37,707 nt of DNA from Bacteroidales bacterium (lineage in GTDB: Bacteria > Bacteroidota > Bacteroidia > Bacteroidales > Bacteroidaceae): positions 1 to 37,707 of the forward strand of contig JAQXRG010000122.1 in the NCBI GenBank assembly GCA_029218405.1, in the 5' to 3' direction. Both the position numbers and the translations under genes were made by a program. The notes under the pieces are model-generated. The model ran no database searches and was not told the origin of the DNA. It saw only the letters and a program-made list of their open reading frames with translations. Shown here one piece after another: positions 24,260 to 30,855 of the stretch. Position 1 is the stretch's first letter. The number at the start of each line of letters is the position of its first letter.

Positions 24260-26137
24260 ATGAATAGGGAAGAAATACTGAAACAGATGGGGGCACAGAA
24301 GAGTGCTGTCTATAGCCAATACGAAGAGAAGGCTGAGAAAGTGGCCGGGGAGATACGTCACTGCGAGAAGAAGGGGCGATGGCTGGTTGCGGCCCAGTTG
24401 TCGGCATTTCTTTTGGTAGTGCTGTCTATCGCCATCTATGCCACGTACTATGCCGAAATGGTCATTGTTGCATTAGGCATATTGTTTGTCTTGGCTTATC
24501 TCGCAGCACGGAGGATGGATGTCGCTAATGGTGACAAGTGGGAGAGGCTGAAGGCCGTGCGTGCTGTGTATCTGAACGAGATGGCCTATCTCAAGGACGA
24601 TTTCACGGCATTTCGTGATGGCAAGAACTACATCGACCCACATCATGCGTTCTCTTTTGATATGGATGTTTTTGGAGAACAGTCGCTCTTCCAACGCATC
24701 AACCGTACTGTCACATCGGGGGGAAGCGACCTCCTTGCCGGGCAGCTGAGTAGGACGGCGACAAAGACAAGACAGGAAATCGAAAGCCAAAGGGAGGCTA
24801 TCCACGAACTGGCCCTTGACGAGAGCTTGCGAACCGCGTTCATGGCTGTGGGACAGTTGAGGGGAGACCTGATTGATACCGACAAGGTCGTGGAAGTTGT
24901 GGAAAAGGCAAAATCCCTTTCCTTGCCTTCGTTCGCTTCTTCTTCCGGGGCGATGGCGGTTGCAGTGGTCTCGGTGGTAGGATTCCTTTCTTTCTTCGTT
25001 GCGGCTTTGGTGGATGTTGTTCCGTCGGGCGTACCGTTTCAGTGGGGCTTGCTGCAACTGTTCTTGATGGTCATCTTGTGTGCGCGACCATTAGGCAGCA
25101 TCAACAAGACGGTCGGGGCGGTCAGTAAGCAGATGGGCATGTATGTCTCCCTGATGGAGATGATTTCCGAAGGACATTTTTCAGCTAAGGACAATGTAGA
25201 GATGCTCTCTCGCCTGTCAAGTGCCGATGGCAATGCCCTTCGCTCTTTCAAAGAGCTGAAGAGGTTCATGGACAGCCTCGACCGCACCGGGAATCCTCTG
25301 TATCGGATGTTATGCAACGCATTCTTTCTGAACGACTTCTTCCTTGTAAGACGGTTTGCGGAATGGAAATCGTGTTATATGCCGAGGATGATTGAGTGGA
25401 TAGATACTGTAAGCCGTTTTGACGCACTCGTGTCAATGGCCACATTCCGGTATAATGAGCCTTGCGCAAAGGGAGCGGAGATAGTCGATGCGGACGAGGT
25501 GGTTTATTGTGCGGAAGGGATAAGCCATCCCTTTTTAGGAAGTAAGGCTGTGCCCAATGATTTCACCCTCACCGACTCACATTATTATATTGTGACGGGT
25601 GCCAATATGGCGGGCAAGAGTACATTCCTCCGCTCCTTAGGTGTGAACTATATCCTTGCGATGTGTGGTATGCCGGTCTTTGCCAGCCGGTTGAGGGTCA
25701 GTGTCTTTTCCTTGTTCAGCAGTATGCGTACTTCCGACGACCTTGCCCACGGCATCAGTTATTTCAACGCCGAACTGTTGCGCCTGAAACAGCTTATCGC
25801 CACTTGTCGTGAAAACCGCCACACGCTGATAATACTCGATGAGATACTAAAGGGAACCAATTCCGCCGACAAGCTTAGCGGTTCGCGCATGTTCCTTGAA
25901 TCCATCTCCCGGCTGCCGGCCACAGGCATTATAGCCACCCATGACCTCGAACTCTCAAAGATGTCTGACGAGCATCCCGCCCGTTTCCACAACTACTGCT
26001 TTGAGATAGCACTGACGGACCATGTGACGTATAGTTACAAGATAACCCCTGGAGTGGCGCGCAATCAGAATGCCACTTATCTGCTGAGAGGGTTATTAAG
26101 GATGGAATGTATTTCCTCAGTTAAATCCGCTAAATAA
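24260..26137 (+). CDS. Membrane-anchored MutS-like ATPase
   Basis: A 625-residue protein with the MutS ATPase core at its C-terminus: Walker A TGANMAGKSTF (G447, K453), Walker B LIILDEILKGTNS (D527, E528), and the switch IATHDLELS. The mismatch-reading domain I of true MutS is missing. Instead the N-terminus has two adjacent hydrophobic segments (about 42-62 and 66-83) and a second pair lies near 230-252 and 258-276. Membrane attachment is therefore likely. Such proteins are annotated as MutS in many Bacteroidota but are not the mismatch-repair MutS; the substrate is unknown. The last residues (SVKSAK) are encoded within the right copy of the 24-bp repeat and the stop lies in a hairpin, so the C-terminus may have been altered. 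Confidence 0.85.
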   Translation: MNREEILKQMGAQKSAVYSQYEEKAEKVAGEIRHCEKKGRWLVAAQLSAFLLVVLSIAIYATYYAEMVIVALGILFVLAYLAARRMDVANGDKWERLKAVRAVYLNEMAYLKDDFTAFRDGKNYIDPHHAFSFDMDVFGEQSLFQRINRTVTSGGSDLLAGQLSRTATKTRQEIESQREAIHELALDESLRTAFMAVGQLRGDLIDTDKVVEVVEKAKSLSLPSFASSSGAMAVAVVSVVGFLSFFVAALVDVVPSGVPFQWGLLQLFLMVILCARPLGSINKTVGAVSKQMGMYVSLMEMISEGHFSAKDNVEMLSRLSSADGNALRSFKELKRFMDSLDRTGNPLYRMLCNAFFLNDFFLVRRFAEWKSCYMPRMIEWIDTVSRFDALVSMATFRYNEPCAKGAEIVDADEVVYCAEGISHPFLGSKAVPNDFTLTDSHYYIVTGANMAGKSTFLRSLGVNYILAMCGMPVFASRLRVSVFSLFSSMRTSDDLAHGISYFNAELLRLKQLIATCRENRHTLIILDEILKGTNSADKLSGSRMFLESISRLPATGIIATHDLELSKMSDEHPARFHNYCFEIALTDHVTYSYKITPGVARNQNATYLLRGLLRMECISSVKSAK

Positions 26138-26162
26138 GTGAATTGTGGGCGGATTTAGCGGA
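26118..26162 (+). repeat. Right copy of the 24-bp repeat, with a terminator-like hairpin
   Basis: The copy (26118-26141) begins CAGTTAAATCCGCTAA. Its part TCCGCTAAAT (26126-26135) is perfectly complementary to ATTTAGCGGA (26153-26162), making a 10-bp hairpin that includes the mutS-like stop codon. A downstream T-run is absent. Confidence 0.6.
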
Positions 26163-26394
26163 ATAAACGCTGATTTGTTCAGAATTTAACATATCTATAA
26201 CAAATCCCATCGTCGAAACAGTTATCTTTGTGCCAGTTATGCCGATATTTTCCGCTCCCACTTGACCATGGATGACCTTTTCAGTTTCTGACCCGACCCG
26301 TGTGACCCGTGAAATCGGGATAATGTGCCTCCCGAAGTGCTGCTGACTGCTGATTTTTGGATAAAATTTTAGTTAAATAGTATGTATTTAATGG
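26163..26394. other. Non-coding stretch with an orphan -7 box
   Basis: TATCTTTG at 26223-26230 matches the -7 consensus but lacks a good -33 and has no gene after it. A fragment just downstream reads YADIFRSHLTMDDLFSF before a stop at about 26290 and may be the relic of a gene. Nothing further is recognised. Confidence 0.35.
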
Positions 26395-26485
26395 TTTTGC
26401 TGTCACCTCTGTCACCCTTCTGTTATCAACTTATTAAATTAATATACAGTGTATTATGATTGAAAAGGTGCAGGTGACAGCAAAA
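26395..26485. repeat. 14-bp perfect inverted repeat around a 63-nt A/T-rich core
   Basis: TTTTGCTGTCACCT (26395-26408) and AGGTGACAGCAAAA (26472-26485) are exact reverse complements. TGTCACC is also repeated directly at 26401-26407 and 26410-26416. The core contains AATATACAGTGTATTA, a near-palindrome. It could be the remnant of a small mobile element or an operator array. Nature unknown. Confidence 0.6.
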
Positions 26486-26605
26486 TTACAAAAATCACGG
26501 GTAGGGAAGTGCTCCGCCCCTTTGCCCGGTGGGCAGGACAAGACAGTGGACAAAGGTCAGGATGCATATCCTACGGGTGTAAGAATGCCTGTGCTGAAGG
26601 TGTGA
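26456..26605 (+). other. Possible 49-codon open frame inside the repeat region
   Basis: ATG at 26456 opens MIEKVQVTAKLQKSRVGKCS and runs to TGA at 26603-26605. It overlaps the right arm of the inverted repeat and the first repeat of the next cluster. No Shine-Dalgarno or family is recognised, so it may be a relic or chance. Confidence 0.25.
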
Positions 26606-26692
26606 CAACAGCTGTTGTCAGGGTACAAGAATGCCTGTCGTAAGGTGGTCAGCACAGGCATTCTTGTACCCTGATAATAGGCATTCTTGTAC
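26581..26692. repeat. Four-copy inverted repeat cluster (AAGAATGCC units)
   Basis: Copies a (26581-26597) and b (26621-26638) face copies c (26649-26671) and d (26679-26692). Copy b pairs with c over 18 perfect bp, a pairs with c over 17, and b with d over 14, so alternative hairpins compete. A 16-bp palindrome GACAACAGCTGTTGTC (26604-26619) lies between a and b. It sits between convergent genes and may end transcription from both sides. Confidence 0.75.
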
Positions 26693-26704
26693 TGTCATGA
26701 CTGC

Positions 26705-26819
26705 GTTCGTGACGGTCTGACGAACCCGTTCATGGGACCGTCACGAACTCGTTTGTGGGAGTGTCATGAACCTGTTCGTCAGAGGGTCACAGCCTCGTTC
26801 ATGGGAGGGCCAAATACTC
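26705..26819. repeat. Five tandem 23-bp degenerate repeats reaching into the beta-propeller gene
   Basis: Units 26705-26727, 26728-26750, 26751-26773, 26774-26796 and 26797-26819 share a pattern beginning GTTCRTGGGAGGG and ending CACGAACTC. A weaker sixth unit may precede at 26682-26704. Neighbouring units also pair with each other, for example GTTCGTGACGGTC (26705-26717) with GACCGTCACGAAC (26736-26748). The last unit contains the stop codon and final codons of the minus-strand gene at 26799. Confidence 0.7.
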
Positions 26820-27959
26820 TTTCACTCCTTGACATGGGAATCGGTTGATCATCAGGACCCTATTCCCTGCTTCCATTGCCTGTCTCACTGTGTCAGGCAA
26901 TGACCTATAGTCTCTGCATCTGTCCTCCAGTTCGTTGCATAAAAGACTGATAATGGAACCTATAGTGTCAGTGCACATGGGTTCTATCATATCATATACA
27001 GAAGACGAAGATGTAAATTTTCGACTCCCACACTGGTGGGTCAGCTGATTAAAAAGAAGAGTAAATTGACTGTTCCTGTTTTCTACCAAGCCTATCCAAA
27101 TACTGTCGTTAATGGCTATGGGGGTATTGACCCACCTCAGATAGTCATCAGCAGAACTGTTTCTACGAAAAGCCATGTAATCCGTTTTAGCCTGTTCCGG
27201 TATCTTTTTGTCCTGGAAATCAAATGCCATGACGGCTTGTATGGCACCCGTTTCATCCAACAGTAGCAAAGTGTCTGAAGGAGAGCGATAGAAGCTGATT
27301 CCCGAAGTGCCCGTACGGAAAATATTGTTGGTAGAACATCCTCCTACATACCCTTTCTGATAAGGTTGTACCCGTCTGAAGATATGCATCAATGAATCGG
27401 TATAGACCAGACTGGGCAATTGTGTGCCGTCCGGAGTCAGGTTGAACAAGAAGCCCCCGTCTTTCAGTCGTTTACAGGCATCTGCATGGAAAGGAATCCG
27501 CCGCTCGTTTACGAACCTGCCGTCTTCGGTATAATGAATCACCTTTTTGGAGTTTGTATCCAATATGTACACTCCTGTCTCATCTACATCAATATCCCAT
27601 GGAAAAACATATTCTCCAGGCGCTTGTCCTACCTGACCGTAACGAGCTATCGGTTGTCCGTTCTTATTGAAAGACACCACTGTTCTTGATGCACTTTGGT
27701 CAACGATGTAGTATCTGTCATGGCAGGCTATTATTTTATCTGCATCAGTAAACATAGTGGTTGTATTCTCATGCAAAATGACGAAGGATGTGTCTGTAAT
27801 GTGTTGGGTGACGGATGCATAATAATCTTCGTCAAGAGTAATCTTCACATGAGAAACTGTACAGCCTGATAAATCGATTGGCAGGACTGGATTTTTATTG
27901 CCAGAACAGCCTGCGAACAACATGGGAATTCCCAAAATCAATAGTTTGATTATTTTCAT
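26799..27959 (-). CDS. Six-bladed beta-propeller lipoprotein
   Basis: A 386-residue lipoprotein with lipobox LFAGC at Cys18. It matches the 6-bladed beta-propeller group (BF2992-like) common in Bacteroides. Typical blade motifs are visible: DADKIIACHDRYYIVD, VVSFNKNGQPIARYG, GQAPGEYVFPWDIDVDE, VYILDTNSKKVIHYTEDG. The later part (residues about 200-386) includes TGTSGISFYRSPSDTLLLLD. The function of these lipoproteins is unknown; binding of a peptide or glycan at the cell surface is a guess. The last seven residues fall in the repeat unit at 26797-26819, so the natural C-terminus may have been changed. No consensus promoter is obvious upstream. Confidence 0.85.
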   Translation of the reverse strand: MKIIKLLILGIPMLFAGCSGNKNPVLPIDLSGCTVSHVKITLDEDYYASVTQHITDTSFVILHENTTTMFTDADKIIACHDRYYIVDQSASRTVVSFNKNGQPIARYGQVGQAPGEYVFPWDIDVDETGVYILDTNSKKVIHYTEDGRFVNERRIPFHADACKRLKDGGFLFNLTPDGTQLPSLVYTDSLMHIFRRVQPYQKGYVGGCSTNNIFRTGTSGISFYRSPSDTLLLLDETGAIQAVMAFDFQDKKIPEQAKTDYMAFRRNSSADDYLRWVNTPIAINDSIWIGLVENRNSQFTLLFNQLTHQCGSRKFTSSSSVYDMIEPMCTDTIGSIISLLCNELEDRCRDYRSLPDTVRQAMEAGNRVLMINRFPCQGVKEYLALP

Positions 27960-28016
27960 GATACGAATAGATGTTTGAAATTCAAGCCAAGTGGAATAAG
28001 TCTAATCTTCAAAATC

Positions 28017-28042
28017 TCGGCAATAGATAAGGATATTGCCGA
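28017..28042 (-). terminator. Hairpin ending the BASS transporter transcript
   Basis: TCGGCAATA (28017-28025) and TATTGCCGA (28034-28042) form a perfect 9-bp stem with an 8-nt loop. Read on the minus strand it is followed by GATTTTG. It lies 41 nt beyond the transporter's stop codon. Confidence 0.65.
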
Positions 28043-28082
28043 AATTTTGTCTGTCTTCATTGCCAAATACGATTATCCTCTG

Positions 28083-29063
28083 TTATCGTTTGCGCCTCTC
28101 TGAATGCAGGAAGAGTCCCGCCAACAGGGTACCGGAGATGCTGTGCCAGGCGCAGGAGATGGCGCAGGGCAGCACTGCCAAGGGCTGGGCGGCAAAGAAG
28201 GTGCCTGCCAGCACCGTGGCCAGTCCGGCGTTCTGCATCCCCACTTCGATGGACAGGGTCCGCTTCTTCGCCGTGCCGAAGCCGGCGGTGCGTCCGGCGG
28301 TCCAGCCCAGCAGGTAGCCCAGTGAGTTATGGCAGAGGACAACGGCGAAGGTGCCGATGAACAGCAGGAAGCCGCGGGAGAGCAGCTCGTCGTGCACCGT
28401 GCTGATGACACCGCCCACGATGCACGCCAAGCAGATGACACTGCCGCCCGGCATCAGCGACTGGAGGACCGGGAAGGAGGGACGGTGCGAATACCGGTAG
28501 TTGAGCAGGCAGCCGACACTCACGGGCAGGATGGTCACGATGAGGATGTTGAGGAACATGCCCATGGCGTCTATCTCGATAATCTCGCCCGCCGTCACCT
28601 GTAGCAGCAGCGGGGTCATGACCGGGGCAAGGAGGGTGGAGGCACAGGTCATGCCCACGGAGAACGCCACGTCGCCGTGGCAGAGGAAGGACATGATGTT
28701 GCTCGACACACCACCGGGACAGCAGCCTACCAGCAGGATGCCCAGCGCCAAGGCGGGCTCGAGGTGGAAGATCTTCACCAACAGCCAGGCCACCCCGGGC
28801 ATGATGAGGAACTGGGCGCATGCGCCGATGAAGATGTCCAGCGGACGGCGGGCGACGATGCGGAAGTCGTCAGTGGTCAGCGTCAGTCCCATGGTCAGCA
28901 TGATGAGGCCCAGGATGACAGTCTGTGTGGTGCCGCGCACCCACTGGAAGGTGGCGGGCAGGAAGAAGGTGAGGACGGCGACGGCGATGATGAACAGCGA
29001 GGCGTGGCGGGCCAGCCAAGAGCTGGCGGCGGAGCAGGCGGAGATGCAGGAACGGTGGGACAC
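28083..29063 (-). CDS. Bile acid:sodium symporter family (BASS) transporter
   Basis: A 326-residue inner-membrane protein with nine or ten hydrophobic segments. The BASS family signatures are present: GCCPGGVSSNIMSFLCHGD followed by AFSVGMTCASTLLAPVMTP, and EVGMQNAGLA in the later half, where the family binds sodium. Bacterial members carry organic anions such as bile acids, pantoate or other acids; the substrate cannot be read here. The frame opens with GTG at 29063; the preceding in-frame codons reach a stop without an ATG, and the next internal Met is far into the first helices. Its promoter has a perfect -33/-7 pair. Confidence 0.9.
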   Translation of the reverse strand: MSHRSCISACSAASSWLARHASLFIIAVAVLTFFLPATFQWVRGTTQTVILGLIMLTMGLTLTTDDFRIVARRPLDIFIGACAQFLIMPGVAWLLVKIFHLEPALALGILLVGCCPGGVSSNIMSFLCHGDVAFSVGMTCASTLLAPVMTPLLLQVTAGEIIEIDAMGMFLNILIVTILPVSVGCLLNYRYSHRPSFPVLQSLMPGGSVICLACIVGGVISTVHDELLSRGFLLFIGTFAVVLCHNSLGYLLGWTAGRTAGFGTAKKRTLSIEVGMQNAGLATVLAGTFFAAQPLAVLPCAISCAWHSISGTLLAGLFLHSERRKR

Positions 29064-29119
29064 GGGGCTATGCGTTTAGTGATGGATGGTTGAACGGTAG
29101 TGTATTTTTGTAACGGGCA

Positions 29120-29151
29120 CAAAATTACGACAAATCCTTGTATCTTCCAAA
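29120..29151 (-). promoter_or_regulatory. Consensus promoter of the BASS transporter
   Basis: On the minus strand: TTTG (29148-29151), a 20-bp spacer and TAATTTTG (29120-29127). The leader before the GTG at 29063 is about 50 nt. Confidence 0.82.
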
Positions 29152-29193
29152 TCTGACCGGCAGGGATTCTGCCCGTATGTCCGGCGTTTTTTG

Positions 29194-29201
29194 TATCTTT
29201 G
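29194..29201 (+). promoter_or_regulatory. -7 box of the alpha-galactosidase gene
   Basis: TATCTTTG, exact TAnnTTTG, 22 nt before the ATG at 29224. The -33 region is not consensus. It supports the ATG at 29224 over an earlier in-frame start at 29191 that would overlap the box. Confidence 0.68.
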
Positions 29202-29223
29202 TCAGCAACTAACCGAACAAACG

Positions 29224-30792
29224 ATGAGAAAGATATGGCTGATTCTGCTGATGGCTGCCGGATGGACGGCCTCGGCGCAACAACGGAAGACCCCTATTAT
29301 GGGATGGAGTTCTTGGAACACGTACCGCGTGAACATCAGTGACACGCTGATCAAGCGGCAGGCGGACGCCATGGTGGCGACGGGCCTGAAGGACGCGGGT
29401 TACACCTATATTAATATCGACGACGGCTTCTTCGGCTACCGCGACGAGCAGGGCGAGATGCACGCGCATCCGCAGCGTTTCCCCGGAGGGATGAAGGCGG
29501 TGGCGGACTATATCCACAGCTTAGGCCTGAAGGCGGGCATCTATTCGGATGCCGGGGCCGTGACCTGTGGCAGCATCTGGGACAAGGACCGGAACGGCAT
29601 CGGCGCGGGACTCTACGGACACGAGGCGCAGGATGCGGAGCTGTACTTCCGCCGATGGGGCTACGACTTCATCAAGATTGACTATTGCGGGGCGGGACAG
29701 GAGCTGGACCTGGACGAGCAGCCTCGCTACACTGCCATCCGGAAGGCCATCGACCAGGTGGGGCGGAAGGAGGTGGAAATCAACATCTGCCGCTGGGCCT
29801 TCCCCGGCACATGGGCGAAGGAACTGGCGGCCTCGTGGCGCATCAGCGGTGACATCAGCGACAACTGGGGCTCGGTGAAGCACATCATCGAGAAGAACCT
29901 GCCGCTGTCCGCCTACTGTGCCGACGGGCATTTCAACGACATGGATATGCTGGAAATCGGACGCTCGCTCAGTGAGAGCGAGGAGCGGGTCCATTTCGGA
30001 CTGTGGTGCCTGATGTCCTCTCCCTTGCTGGTGGGGTGCGACATGACCACCATCCCCGAACGCTCGCTGGCACTGCTGAAGAACCCGGAACTCATCGCGC
30101 TGAACCAGGACAGCCTCGGCCTGCAGGCTTACCCGGTGCAGGCAGTGGACGGGACGTATGTGCTGGTGAAGGACATCGGACGGCGGCGCACGCCGGTGCG
30201 GGCGGTCGCGCTCTACAATCCTACGGACTCGGCCCGTCGCATTTCCATCGCCCTCTCCGAACTGGAGCTGGAAGGCAAGGCCCGGCTGCGTGACCTGTTC
30301 GCCCGGAAGGACTTGCGGCCGATGCGTGACACCTTGTCTGCCGTGGTGGGGCCGCACGATGTCACCCTCTGGCGGGTGGAGGCGGAACGACGGCTGGAAC
30401 CGACATGTTATGAAGCCGAATGGGCCTATCTGCCGCTGTTCAATGACCTGGGCAAGCGCAAGAAGGAGGTCTTCTATGCCGTGGAGGCCAAGGCCTCGGG
30501 CGGACGGGTGGTCCGCTATGCAGGCGGCTGCCGGGAGAACGCCATTGTCTGGAACCGTGTATGGTCGGACCTGGGCGGCAGGTACGAGATGCGCATCGCC
30601 TATCTGCCGGCTGAGAACCGGGGACTGGAGGTCGTGGTCAACGGTGAGTCTGTCCAGGTGCCCTTGTCGGCGGAGGGGGTGGTGACACTTCCTGTCGTGT
30701 TGCGTCCGGGTGACAATACCGTGGAAATGACCTGCCGGACGCAGTGGGTGCCCGATATCGATCGGTTCACCTTGAAGCGGATGGGGAACTAA
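29224..30792 (+). CDS. GH27 alpha-galactosidase (secreted)
   Basis: A 522-residue enzyme with a signal peptide cleaved near SAQ (residue 19). It belongs to GH27: TPIMGWSSWNTY opens the TIM barrel, the catalytic nucleophile is D153 in FIKIDYCGAG, and the acid/base is D210 in WRISGDISDNW. The segment CDMTTIPERSLALLKNPELIALNQD completes the barrel as in melibiases. A C-terminal beta domain (about 300-390) and a further sandwich to the end (TCYEAEWAYLPLF...) resemble carbohydrate-binding or melibiase C-terminal domains. It would release terminal alpha-galactose from plant or host glycans, in the periplasm or outside. It is convergent with the GH2 gene and shares its terminator. Confidence 0.94.
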   Translation: MRKIWLILLMAAGWTASAQQRKTPIMGWSSWNTYRVNISDTLIKRQADAMVATGLKDAGYTYINIDDGFFGYRDEQGEMHAHPQRFPGGMKAVADYIHSLGLKAGIYSDAGAVTCGSIWDKDRNGIGAGLYGHEAQDAELYFRRWGYDFIKIDYCGAGQELDLDEQPRYTAIRKAIDQVGRKEVEINICRWAFPGTWAKELAASWRISGDISDNWGSVKHIIEKNLPLSAYCADGHFNDMDMLEIGRSLSESEERVHFGLWCLMSSPLLVGCDMTTIPERSLALLKNPELIALNQDSLGLQAYPVQAVDGTYVLVKDIGRRRTPVRAVALYNPTDSARRISIALSELELEGKARLRDLFARKDLRPMRDTLSAVVGPHDVTLWRVEAERRLEPTCYEAEWAYLPLFNDLGKRKKEVFYAVEAKASGGRVVRYAGGCRENAIVWNRVWSDLGGRYEMRIAYLPAENRGLEVVVNGESVQVPLSAEGVVTLPVVLRPGDNTVEMTCRTQWVPDIDRFTLKRMGN

Positions 30793-30796
30793 AAAG

Positions 30797-30841
30797 AAAG
30801 TGTATCAAGAGCGGCGGTGAGGCCGCGTCTTGATACACTTT
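30797..30841. terminator. Bidirectional terminator between GH27 and GH2
   Basis: AAAGTGTATCAAGA (30797-30810) and TCTTGATACACTTT (30828-30841) form a 14-bp perfect stem with a GC-rich inner hairpin. T-runs follow in both directions (TTTTTT on plus; the plus-strand A-run before 30797 on minus). It ends both convergent genes. Confidence 0.92.
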
Positions 30842-30855
30842 TTTCTTTCGTCTGT

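Noticed and set aside
26705-26819. CRISPR or spacer-type array
   Set aside because: The units are contiguous and degenerate, without spacers.
15832-28082. A defined integrative element or prophage covering the accessory block
   Set aside because: No integrase, attachment-site pair, relaxase or phage gene is visible; the block is only AT-richer with mixed accessory genes.
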